A stretch of DNA of 64,000 nucleotides. Source: Bryoerythrophyllum caledonicum. Taxonomy: Eukaryota > Streptophyta > Bryopsida > Pottiales > Pottiaceae. Below, one piece after another: positions 13,174-22,395 of the stretch. The translations under genes were made by a program, and so were the position numbers. Position 1 is the first letter of the stretch. Every line of letters starts with the position of its first letter. The notes beneath the pieces were generated by a model that worked only from the letters and a program-made list of their open reading frames with translations, had not been told where the DNA came from and made no database searches. The stretch spans positions 4,063,773-4,127,772 of the forward strand of contig OZ020524.1 of the NCBI GenBank assembly GCA_963971425.1, written 5' to 3'.

Positions 13174-14870
13174 ATGGGTCCGGGAGCGCAAATCAAGGCA
13201 AGGAGGGGCAACGGGACGCCTCATCCGAAAGGAAGGAGGTCTTTAGTGCATGAGGAACTGTACGAGAATGAAACCAGAAGCTCTCTTGAGACCTTGCTTC
13301 ATGTTCACAAACAAGTCACGCAAACTCTGCACCAGGTGAAGGAGAATGTAGAACTTTTATTCGTAAACCCACACGAAAGTTGAACGAGATACTCCCTTAA
13401 TTAATATGCATGGTGAACTCTTTCTTCGCTCTGAAAGATGGGAAAACCTCCTTTGAGTTGAGTTATGTCAACCGCTTCCTATGTGTGTCGCTCTCAGTTA
13501 GTATGTTGTTTGCGTGCAGATTGACGCGATGGTGTTGCACATGCACAATCATCATGTTGCTGATGCCGAGGTCGGCTCCTTTGCCGCTGCCTTGGCCAAC
13601 TTCGACGAAAATCTCCAGGTCAGAATGCCTCGAGCTGCAACGGAAGCTTTTCCTGTTTGTTTGTCCCAGATTTAACCAGTAGAGGTCACCCTGAGTTTAA
13701 TGAGATACCCCCTCTTTTTGTTTATTATATTACTGTTTTCTTACTTCAATCATTATTAGATCAGTAGAAGAGCCGATTTTAATTCTTCAAAATGGGAAAA
13801 AGAGGAGATATCTTATTCAAACTTCTAGTAACGACTCCTGTGAAAATTTCTTCACTCTCTTCCAGGACTGGAATAGCCTCTTCAAAGCGGCGGCGGCTGC
13901 TGATGTCAAGCTTGATCAGGAGCTACCGAGAGCTACAGAATCTCTTGAATCGGCACCAGACGAATGTACGAGTCTGAGCCCACTGATCACTGACCTGGAG
14001 GACTGCACCATCAGCTACTCTCCACTGGTCTCCTCAGAAGTCTTTGAAAGTCCCTGCGACACTGAGTCTCTCATGCGCACTCCTCCAGGCAAGACACCAT
14101 CACCAGAAACTCCCCACATGCTATCTCCGCTTCGTTCAATCCGGGTTCTCTCTTCTATCAGAGAGACAAGCCCACTGTCTTTATATCCAAGTAGTGATTG
14201 CCATCCCAGTCCGACTCCGGAGCGTTCCACTCGTCAGAGCCAGTTGGTGTTTGAGACCTCTTCGCCGCATCCCAGCGATGAGACATCTCTCTTGCGAACT
14301 CCAGAGTTCGGTGTCTCGCCGCCCAGGACTTGCAATCCGCTTCGCCATGCAGAGCATGTTCCAGCTGAAAGTGTGAATGTTCCAGTCACTCCTGCCATGC
14401 CCAGCCCCTTCAGGACGCCCGGTAAGCTTGCACTCCTTCTGCGATTCTTCTCCCAGATCATTGCATTCTCTGTTTCTAGCTTGGGCACTTGAGGATCAAA
14501 ATCACGGATGCTGTTGTTGCCTTTATGTTTGGGAAAAACTAGGAAGGTATCCGTAAAGAGCCTTTGTTGTAGAGAATAACACACTGTGGTAAGTTTGCTG
14601 TTCGGAGGCACTTGTCTTTGAAGGCGGTTTTGATCCAGCTCTGAGTTCTCACTGTCTGACCCCAAACCTTCGTTGACTGTTTTCCATGTCATGGCAGGTA
14701 TTTTGTTTGAATGCAGCGGTGAAACAAGTGAAAGCAGCTCACCAACTATAGTGGACGACCTGACCACCAGCACAGTGAAGCGTTTGGGGCAGAAGGGGCT
14801 TGAAGAGAGGCTCTGGCAGGAGCTTGCAACTCGCAAAGCCGACGTGCTTCGGTCGGTCCAGTTCAGGTAG
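13174..14870 (+). CDS. Unrecognised protein with dense S/T-P motifs, 4 exons
   Basis: I do not recognise the family. Exons 13174-13335, 13520-13618, 13866-14421 and 14698-14870 have clean GT-AG borders and join in phase to 329 residues, which supports a real gene. Residues 1-85 are basic and then helical (ETLLHVHKQVTQTLHQ, then IDAMVLHMHNHHVADAE), which could form a coiled coil. The long third exon encodes a disordered region with roughly 18 Ser/Thr-Pro sites, several as RTPP, KTPSPETP, SPTPE or PFRTPG, the pattern of proline-directed kinase (CDK/MAPK) targets. The C-terminus is a short helix (GLEERLWQELATRKADVL). A cell-cycle or microtubule-associated role is a guess from composition only. 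An additional 5' exon upstream of 13174 is possible, since a splice-acceptor-like GAGCAG precedes the ATG. It faces the starch synthase gene tail to tail. Confidence 0.7.
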
Positions 14871-15417
14871 TTTTGACTTGTAGCTTGAATGCTTGAGGAA
14901 TAGATCAAGTTTCTTTGTTTCAATATTCCTCGTTCAGCTTCTTGGCGGATAGTCGTCCTTTGTAAATGGAAACTATTCTATGTACATTATAACAGACATG
15001 CCATATTGTACTGTACACTTGTAAAGGGTGACCATTGGTATTTTAAGTCTCCACTATTTCAAATGTATGCTGTGATCAGGTAGGTGTCATGTGGGCTATC
15101 AAGTAATCTGGATGCAGAAAGAAACGAAAATCTAGAAGGATGCAAGCAACGACATTGCAATCTCACAATCAAGGCTTCAACAATCATCTTTCATCAACCA
15201 AATTCAGGATGCGAGAACCACACGGAAAGCAGCAAAGGAAGAAGAAACTCGCTTGGGACGGAGATTGGTCTCATTCGCAGCAGCAAGACGGCATAGTCGT
15301 CTCGAATTCCTACCTAGCCTAACAGATACGTACAGCTTTTTCTCATGTCTAGATCAGTCTCTCTTTCTATATCCGGGGAAAATTGACACATACAAGGAAG
15401 AGATGTTCACCTGGAGA
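14871..15417. other. Shared 3' region between two convergent genes
   Basis: It lies between the stop codon of the S/T-P-rich gene (plus strand) and the stop codon of starch synthase (minus strand). It should hold both 3' UTRs. No other gene seen. Confidence 0.6.
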
Positions 15418-17253
15418 TCAGGCGGCGTAGGGCGGGTCGATCATGGCCCACCCGAACACCTGCTCGTACTGCAGCGCGGACCGAGTCCACGACATGTCCT
15501 TCTCCAGGCCGCGGCGCTGCATGCGCGCCCAGCCTTGCTTGTCGTTCCGGTATGCGAACACGGCGCCCCAGAGGGCGCTCATCATGGCGTCCTTGGTGAG
15601 GGGCGAGAACGTCCAGCCGGTGCCGGTGCCCTGGCCGCCGTCGGCGTCGGGGTTGTAGTTCTCGATGGTGTCGCGGAGGCCGCCGGTGGCGTGCGCGACG
15701 GGGATGGTGCCGTAGCGCATGGCGTAGAGCTGGTTGAGGCCGCAGGGCTCGAAGCGCGACGGCATGATGAGGATGTCGCAGCCGGCGGTGATGCGGTGCG
15801 CGACGGGCACGCTGAAGCCCACCCAGCCGCGGAACTTGTCGCCGTGCTGCGTCTCCGCCCACTTCATCCACTTCTCCATCTCCGTGTCGCCGCTGCCGAG
15901 CATCACGAGCTGCAGGTCGTCCGTCATGAGCTCCGGGAGGCCTTCTTGGAGGATGTCGGGGCCCTTCTGGTAGTCCAGGCGGCCGATGAAGCCGATCAAG
16001 GGCACGTCGGCGCGGACCGGAAGGCCGAGCTCGCGCTGGAGTGCCGCTTTGCACGCGGCCTTGCCCGCCAGGTCGCCCGCGGTGAAAGTCGCCGCGATGT
16101 GGCGGTCCGCCGCGGGGCTCCAGTCGTCCACGTCCACGCCGTTGGTGATGCCGTTGATGACGCCCGCGCGGCTGCCCAGGAGCTTGTCGAGCCCGCAGCC
16201 GCCCTCAGGCGTGGTGATCTCCCACGCGTAGCCCTGGGAGACGGTCAGGATGCGGTCCGCCGTGACGACCGCGCCCTTGAGGTGGTTCACGGCCTCGCCC
16301 TTGTCGAGCGCGTGCAAACGCGCCCACTCGGGGAACACCCACTCCAGCGCGCCGTACCACTCGCTGGGGATGCCCAAGTTGGGATACGTCGTCGCGGGCT
16401 CCACGCCCTGGTGCGCGAGGTTGTGGATCGCGAGCACGCTGCGCGAGTTGAGGTACACGCCGTGGCGGCGGTACTTGGACGCGAGCAGGACCGGCACCAG
16501 GCCCGCATGCCAGTCGTTCGCCACGAACACGCACTTCTCCCCGTACGTGTACCCGCCGAGGGGCAGCACCAGCGGCGCCTCGCACGCCGCGTGACACAGG
16601 AGCGTGAAGCGGAACTGGTTGTCGCCGAAGGTTCCCCTCGTGTCGCCGTACGGCGTCCCCTGGCGATGGTACGAGGGGTGGTCCACAAACACCCAGTCCA
16701 CCCCCGCGCGAAACTCATGAAAGAAGGCCACCTCATGCGTCGCTCCGAAGCAGGCCACAGGGATGCGGCACTGGCAATCGAACGCGCCCTCCAACACCTG
16801 GTCCGCCACGCCGTTCATGTACCGCGGCGACACCACCATCACGCGGTGCCCGCGCTGCGCGAGCGCCACCGGAAGCGACCCGCACACGTCGCCCAGCCCG
16901 CCCGTCTGCGAGTACGGTGCCACCTCCGCCGACACAAACACAATACTAAACAGCGTCTCGGCGCGATTGGTCTCGTCCGAGTTCGCCAGGTCCTCCAGCA
17001 TCTGCTCCTGGGCCTCGTTCCGCTCCCCCGGATTCGACGAGAATGTGAGCGTGTTCTCCGCGGCGGGGCTCTGCGGCCACGCTCCAATGGACGACTCGCA
17101 CCGGACGCCCTTACGCACCAGCAACGACGATGCCTCCACCCACCGGATCCGCAACCCAGAGCTCGTCCCCGCGTCAATCCTCCGGCAATACGAGGTCGTC
17201 GCCGCGACGTCCCTGCCGCCGCAGCAGCTCATCCGCTGCGCCAACGCCGCCAT
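15418..17253 (-). CDS. Soluble starch synthase I (ADP-glucose glycosyltransferase, GT5), intronless
   Basis: Transfers glucose from ADP-glucose to alpha-1,4-glucan chains in the plastid. The 611-residue frame has no intron. Residues 1-60 are Ala/Ser/Arg-rich and look like a transit peptide. The GT5 catalytic domain runs from about 103 to the end, with SSI-type blocks: GDVCGSLP, FFHEFRAGVDWVFVDHPSYH, FGDNQFRFTLLCHAACEAP, VNDWHAG-like VANDWHAG, IHNLAHQGVEP, GFIGRLDYQKG, RFEPCGLNQLYAMRYG and ATGGLRDT, ending DPPYAA like angiosperm SSI (DPPYVS). The lysine of the KTGGLGDV motif, which contacts ADP-glucose, is Gln116 here (codon 16906-16908). The other catalytic blocks look intact. GC content is far above that of neighbouring genes. 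Plant SSI genes normally have many introns, so this may be a retrocopy or a transferred gene. Confidence 0.93.
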   Translation of the reverse strand: MAALAQRMSCCGGRDVAATTSYCRRIDAGTSSGLRIRWVEASSLLVRKGVRCESSIGAWPQSPAAENTLTFSSNPGERNEAQEQMLEDLANSDETNRAETLFSIVFVSAEVAPYSQTGGLGDVCGSLPVALAQRGHRVMVVSPRYMNGVADQVLEGAFDCQCRIPVACFGATHEVAFFHEFRAGVDWVFVDHPSYHRQGTPYGDTRGTFGDNQFRFTLLCHAACEAPLVLPLGGYTYGEKCVFVANDWHAGLVPVLLASKYRRHGVYLNSRSVLAIHNLAHQGVEPATTYPNLGIPSEWYGALEWVFPEWARLHALDKGEAVNHLKGAVVTADRILTVSQGYAWEITTPEGGCGLDKLLGSRAGVINGITNGVDVDDWSPAADRHIAATFTAGDLAGKAACKAALQRELGLPVRADVPLIGFIGRLDYQKGPDILQEGLPELMTDDLQLVMLGSGDTEMEKWMKWAETQHGDKFRGWVGFSVPVAHRITAGCDILIMPSRFEPCGLNQLYAMRYGTIPVAHATGGLRDTIENYNPDADGGQGTGTGWTFSPLTKDAMMSALWGAVFAYRNDKQGWARMQRRGLEKDMSWTRSALQYEQVFGWAMIDPPYAA

Positions 17254-17760
17254 GGCCCCTCACAGCTTCCGCCCTTCCCTCACCCTCACCCCCACCATCA
17301 GCATCGCCCCAAAACCTAAACTCCGCATCCCCACACCGAAGCGGCACGAGCGCCACCCGAACCGGTGCACACAACGCACTGATCGCAAAACGCCAACAGA
17401 CAACCCGCACACAAACAACACAATCAACTCAATCGCTACAAAATCCCCAAACTCCCATACCCGAATCCAACAAAACTGGGAAAAAAAAAACTCACCTCCA
17501 ACTCTTCAACTCATGAAAATGATCCAAACACAATTAGCGCTAATTCAGACATTCTTAGGAATCAAGTGGCAATCAGGGCAGACGCTGCTTAGTGGGTGGC
17601 TTAGAATTTCCCCAAGCTGCAAAAGTGGCACCTTAGGTGTGGATTTGCTTCCCCAAACTCCAACATTCCCATTCCGTGCTACCCACCTGCCATGTCACAG
17701 ACCTACCTACTCGCTATGTCACTGAGGGCCTTACCACACAGGAGGGGGAGGAAGTTTCAC
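17254..17760. promoter_or_regulatory. Upstream region of the starch synthase gene
   Basis: The 5' UTR and promoter of the minus-strand starch synthase should lie here. Reading on the minus strand, a good splice donor (GGAG then GTGAGT, near 17495) followed by a T run suggests a possible 5' UTR intron. That is inference; no TATA box is assigned. Confidence 0.3.
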
Positions 17761-17763
17761 AAC

Positions 17764-18670
17764 TTCCTCCAACATGGCACTAAGGTAGCGGTTGATATTT
17801 CCGTGCAGTTCCAATTGTCGCACCCTACATTCCAGGGCTGTGTGTCAGAAACCAACCAGCCTGGCTTCATAAAGTGTCCAAGCTTGTTCTAATTCCGCCC
17901 ATGCTTGGGAAAATTGAGAACTTCTTATTGGTTCGAATTGGTGCACAAGTGCTCTATTTTCAGAATCCAACCTCTCATGAACACCATGACTCTATGAGCG
18001 GTTATTGGCCACTCTAGGCCTTCGTTCTTAAAAATTCATAGAAAATTGTAGAAATGCTCAAAAAATGTTTTTTTTTTGGGGATGCCTTTGCAATAGCTTT
18101 GCAAAGCATCCAAAAATCATAAATTTTTTCTTTCACAAGTCTAAATATGCAAACCTGGAATTCGCACGGGAATATCAACCTCTACCTTAGTGGCACAAAA
18201 AACATTCTTTTCCTCCAACATGGCACTAGTGCCTGTGGACTTCCAGGCACTAAGGTTGGATGACCCATAACCACCACGAACCCCATAATGGACAAGGTAA
18301 AGTGCACTAAAACCACCACAGACCCACCCCATTTCCGAAATTTTAGGAAGTCATATCTGATTGGGTGTCAGTTCATGATTGGTTCAAAGCTGCCGGTTTT
18401 TAGTCAATGCAGAAGTGGTTTTTAGTACAACTTAGTGTGGAAATAGAGAGTTGGGTAAGTCGAGGAATGGGTCACGGCTTACTATCCACTTTGAAAATTT
18501 GTAGCAATTTCAATATGAAGAAATAAATGGTCACGACAATTGCAATATTCATGAAATCCTATTTTGAATTCCCAAAAAATGTCTTACCACGTATACAAAC
18601 GCTATAAATAGGTCAGCAAGCTTAAGTTGGTGGTTATAGGTCATCCAACCTTAGTGCCTAGTAGTTTTCA
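17764..18670. repeat. Cluster of inverted and direct repeats around a CACTAAGG motif
   Basis: The block near 17772-17815 (GGCACTAAGGTAG, GGTTGATATT, CCGTGC) recurs inverted at about 18155-18207. The block 18222-18285 (GGTTGGATGACCCATAACC and its flank) recurs inverted at about 18620-18665. CCTCCAACATGGCACTA also occurs as a direct repeat at 17768 and 18212. Inside lies a small perfect hairpin, AGTGCCTG (18228-18235) and CAGGCACT (18244-18251). This looks like nested foldback or MITE material. No gene is present. Confidence 0.7.
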
Positions 18671-18877
18671 ACGGCAATTATTGTGCCAAGTCATAGCCAT
18701 GTAAATTCCAAAGCAACATCCAATGCAAATTCCAAAGCTACAAAGTAGGCACATGTCATTCTTGCCACTCCCCCTACTTCCTCTCATGTGGCAACCACTT
18801 GCTAATTTGAACCACTGTGAGTCATCCAACTCACTGCCTTTCCTCTCGTGTGGTTTGGCCCTGAGTAGATGCACATG

Positions 18878-19277
18878 ACGACCATATGGGGCTTCCTCTC
18901 CTAGATATGGTCCCTAAAGGTCTGGTTTGGGCTCTTCATGCCTGCACCAGTTTCGTTGTAAAATCTGATGTGGTTCCTAACCAAACCATTTAGTTACCCT
19001 CCTCTGATTCACCTTTTTAACCATATTATTACCACAACATTCCCAATCCGTTCCCAATGCATTCCCATGTTGTTCCCTAGAGTTTCCAAGTGTATTCCTA
19101 GTGTTCCCCATCGGTCGCAACCCGTTCAGCCCGTTCCCGAAGAGATCCCAACGCGTTTACACTGGAAACCAATTTATACTTTTAAAATTTCTTCCAGATT
19201 TACCTTTGTTTAGTGGGGCTCATCACCAATCGTTGGGGCCCTAACATAGGCTCATCGGCATACATATACGTGAGCTT
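18878..19277 (+). repeat. Dispersed repeat family A, copy 1
   Basis: About 400 bp that recur at 60318-60750 in the same orientation. Shared landmarks in order: ATATGGTCCCTAAA, GGTTCCTAACCAAACCATTT, TTTTAACCATATTA, a run of GTTCCCAATG-like units, TTTAGTGGGG, and GGCTCATC near the end. There is no open frame of note, so it is non-autonomous. Confidence 0.85.
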
Positions 19278-19753
19278 ACTACCTACTTGTACTCCACTTG
19301 GTATTATTCCTTTGGGTTTGTGTTCATGTGAGGATTATGTTTAGGTTTAGGTTCATGATCTGATGGAGGTGATGTTGTAACCGATAGTGCAATGCGAAAT
19401 CCGATTGGTGGAATCAAGAATATTTGCATAACCAAGAGTAGGGAGTTCTCTAATGATGAATCATAGGGTGCGATTGCAAGATCGGTGAAGCGTACTCTTC
19501 CGTAAACTGGGTTGTGGATGGCTCGCCGAATACACCCGTTCATCTACAACCCAGTCATTGTCAATTGTCAACAATTAACATCTGCCAACGCACAATGCAA
19601 AGATATTAGGATCTTGGTCAGCGCAACATGCCTTATGAACGTGTGCGCTGTTATGCATGCCAATTGGGAGCCACCAATCATCTTGTGAGCACAATCAATG
19701 AACTCCTGTAAACAATGTCGTATATGGATAGTACACGACACCTAGACCTCTTA

Positions 19754-20144
19754 GAGCATCTCCACTCCTGGCGTGGAATTTTCTATGCTAGGACGGAAAA
19801 AAAAATTCATGCCAGGAGTGGTTTAGGGTTTGGTGCTTGCTTGGCTCCACCCCAAGCTCCAAAAAAATTTACCCAAAAAAATGCTTTGACCTTTTACCTC
19901 CCGCCACCAATGACACGGCGCCACGTGTCGACATCAATGACATGGCACGACGTGTCGCGAGGGTATGGGTGTGTCACCAACATCAAAAAATGGCGCACTC
20001 CCCCCATCCAAGGAGATTTTGGTGTGCCATGCACCAAAACTTCTAAATTTTTATAAAGTTTCCCCGTTTTGAGGTGATGGGTGCAACTTTTTGACCTCAC
20101 AAAACTCCAATTTGGTGGTTCTCCATCTTGGGGTGGAGATGCTC
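19754..20144. mobile_element. MITE, Tourist/PIF-Harbinger-like, with TTA target duplication
   Basis: The element begins GAGCATCTCCAC and ends with its inverted copy GTGGAGATGCTC, and is flanked on both sides by TTA (19751-19753 and 20145-20147). The 391-bp size, three-base TTA duplication and this terminal motif fit Tourist-type MITEs mobilised by PIF/Harbinger transposases. The interior has no transposase frame. It contains several ACGTGTCG / ACGACGTGTCG motifs. Confidence 0.85.
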
Positions 20145-20539
20145 TTAGAGCTTGTGAAGATACCATGCTTCTGGATTTTCCCCTCTAGTCTAGCCATGGG
20201 AGCCAGGATACCATATGCTACACCCAGGCCAGAACCGTAGATGTCCACTAGTGGCATCTTTTGTCGTTTAAGGATTAAAGAACCGCCCTCCCCCTCTTAC
20301 CGACAAGTTAAGCACTCTACAAAAATGGAGAGAGGAAAGAATTCTATCTAAAAAAAATTTAGTGGTAGCCAATATAATTAAATTTTTAATCCCTAAAGGA
20401 CCGAGACTATGTTTCACCAAAACCAACCCAAAACTGCCTCTCTAAGATGAGACATTGCAAGATTAGTTTCAGTCTTTTTTTACTATTTTCAACCATGAGA
20501 TCTTCAAGTTCGCTTCTACAAGAACACACTCCTAATCAT

Positions 20540-20690
20540 ACTACTAAAATCATAAACTACGCAGTGAACCACACAGCTATCAACAGCGCAGTTAACCATG
20601 CAATGAACTGTAGAAACGCTGCAGTCAACTACGTAGTTAATTGCGCGGTCAACCGTGCAGTGAATCATGTTTTTTTTCTTTTTCTTGTAA
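20540..20690 (+). repeat. Degenerate minisatellite with AVN(H/Y)-like reading
   Basis: Imperfect units of GCAGTTAACCATGCAGTGAA type recur; in one frame they read AVNHA and AVNYVVN repeatedly. The flanks do not look coding, so I treat it as a repeat rather than a gene. Confidence 0.6.
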
Positions 20691-20691
20691 A

Positions 20692-20750
20692 ATAAAAACT
20701 ACATTGAAATGGTTGGACTGTTGCGTTGCAAAACAAGCGCCTATTGCTAA
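20692..20750 (+). mobile_element. Helitron-like 3' terminus, copy 1
   Basis: The segment AAAAACTACATTGAAATGG leads into a short GC-rich palindrome (GCGTTGCAAAACAAGCGC) and then GCTAA followed by T. A terminal hairpin a few bases before CTRR, followed by T, is the standard 3' end of Helitrons. It is shared with the copy at 21318-21379. Confidence 0.55.
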
Positions 20751-20879
20751 TTATTGTGTGGTTTATTGCGCGGTTTTGAAATTTAGGGTCTTGAGTTTCT
20801 TGGTGTGTCAAATTTGCATTTGTGTGTTTGCAATTTGTGCGCTTGATTACAAATTTGACGTTCAAAATATTTTTTGAGT

Positions 20880-21130
20880 TAAGCACTTAAAGATTGAATT
20901 GTAAATTATGAGTTGTAAACTTGGAGTACAAAAGTTGTGAAGTTGGAGTTGTGATCTTGGAGGTTGGCATACAAAGTTGGAGTTGCAAAATTGCATATTT
21001 GAGTTGTGGAGATTGAAATTACAAGTTTTGAGGTGAGATTGCAAGTTTTGAGATTGTAATTGCAAGTTGAGTTCGTGGGAGTGTGAAATTTGCATTTGTG
21101 TGTTGCAATTTGTGCTTATCCAAAACAAAT
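20880..21130. repeat. Low-complexity GTTG/AAGTTG repeat region
   Basis: Words such as GTTGGAGTTGTGA, TTGCAAGTTTTGAG and AATTGCAAGTT recur many times. It lies between the two Helitron-like 3' ends and probably forms the body of one or both elements. Confidence 0.5.
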
Positions 21131-21317
21131 TTGAAACTCTTTATTACAAATTTGACATTCAAAACATTTTTGAAATTCCATGTTAAAATGCAAAAAATAT
21201 AAAACATAATTTTTTTTTCTATTCTATTCTATTACATTATTAAAATCCATGCATAGGTTTCAAAGACATATTATATTTTATGTAGATTGTTGTTACCTTT
21301 TTTTAAAAATATTTTGT

Positions 21318-21379
21318 GATACAAAAACTACATTAAAATGGTTGAACTAATGCGTTGCAAAGCAAGCGCCAAGTGCTAG
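21318..21379 (+). mobile_element. Helitron-like 3' terminus, copy 2
   Basis: It repeats the segment at 20692-20750 with a few differences: CAAAAACTACATTAAAATGG, the palindrome GCGTTGCAAAGCAAGCGC (stem GCG-TTGC with GCAA-CGC), then GTGCTAG followed by T. CTAG fits the CTRR end rule. The 5' ends of these elements were not located. Confidence 0.6.
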
Positions 21380-21846
21380 TTTTTTTTATAAATTTTGATT
21401 GCACGGATTGTAGAATACATGCGTTTGAGAGTGCAGTATACTGCGCGGAGAGGATCACCGTACTTTGACTCAAGATGATGGTATATGTATACACTACACA
21501 TTCCATAAATTTTATAGATCCATGTTCTACCTTGTGTTAGGTCATTGCATGCCAAACATTACAAGTAATGGAGGTGTTTAGGATAAGAAAAATGGACTGG
21601 TAAGGACTAGGGGGTATAGAATGAGACCCTTTACTCGGAAAAGAAATTTTATTTTTAAATAGAGAAATAATTGTTGGATCTAAAACCCCTATTCTTCTCA
21701 GAACTAGAGCATAAGTTATGATTCAACAAGCTCATATCCTACTAAAAATCTTAATCACACTTTTTTAATAAATAAATAATTCAAATAGTCCTTTTAAAAG
21801 ATTTCATGCAAAATCGAGATTTCTTCATGCAATCAATATCGGTTAA

Positions 21847-22005
21847 GGTAAGCACCCCCATAACCAACCAAAACCCATAGCCAATGCCTATAAAATTGGG
21901 GTATATCCAATCCTCTTCCATCCCATTACCACCAACTCATCTCCAAATGGAGGTTTCCTATTAGTCAACCTTACTTTTGGTCGTTGGTTATGGGGGTACC
22001 TACTG
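21847..22005. repeat. Short inverted-repeat element, about 160 bp
   Basis: GGTAAGCACCCCCATAACCA at the left pairs with the inverted TGGTTATGGGGGTACC near 21984-22000; the pairing continues into CCAAAA/TTTTGG with small gaps. Size and structure fit a MITE-like foldback. No clear target duplication was identified. Confidence 0.6.
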
Positions 22006-22179
22006 CTCGCCACCCACTAAACATGGCTGCACAGTTTGAAAATTCGTAACTAATTCAGTTTTCATTGAAAAAATATGAAATCACTTGTATTGGAATTCCA
22101 ATCCTATTGGCTATCAATGAAAAATAATAGTATAATTATCCCCTCTCTCCATACATGCACATTCCTTAACTTGTCGGTT

Positions 22180-22395
22180 TTAGTCTTTCATGGAGGAAGA
22201 TAGGCATCTATTGAGACAATTGCCACAAAAATCAGCGCAAGCATTGGTGAGCAACAATGATTTTCCATGAATAGGGGTTGTGATGAAATATACTCTGTAT
22301 GTAGATGTTGTTTTGCATGATCTAAAATACTTACATATTCTCGCATGCTAAAAAAGCTCATCGGTCTTTAAGGGTTAAGGGTGAACGTCAATGAG
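22180..22395 (+). repeat. Dispersed repeat family B, copy 1
   Basis: About 210 bp that recur at 31637-31895 in the same orientation: GGAGGAAGAT, GCAAGCAT, GAGC.ACAATGATTT, GTAGAT, AAAAAGCTCAT and finally AAGGGTTAAGGGTGAAC. No coding frame. Confidence 0.75.

Noticed and set aside
14234-14923. 229-codon minus-strand frame
   Set aside because: It crosses the splice-supported exons 3 and 4 of the plus-strand gene and has no family resemblance.
15253-17319. 688-codon open frame on the plus strand
   Set aside because: It is the antisense of the starch synthase gene. Long antisense frames are expected when GC-rich third positions remove stop codons; it has no domain and is Arg/His/Ala-biased.
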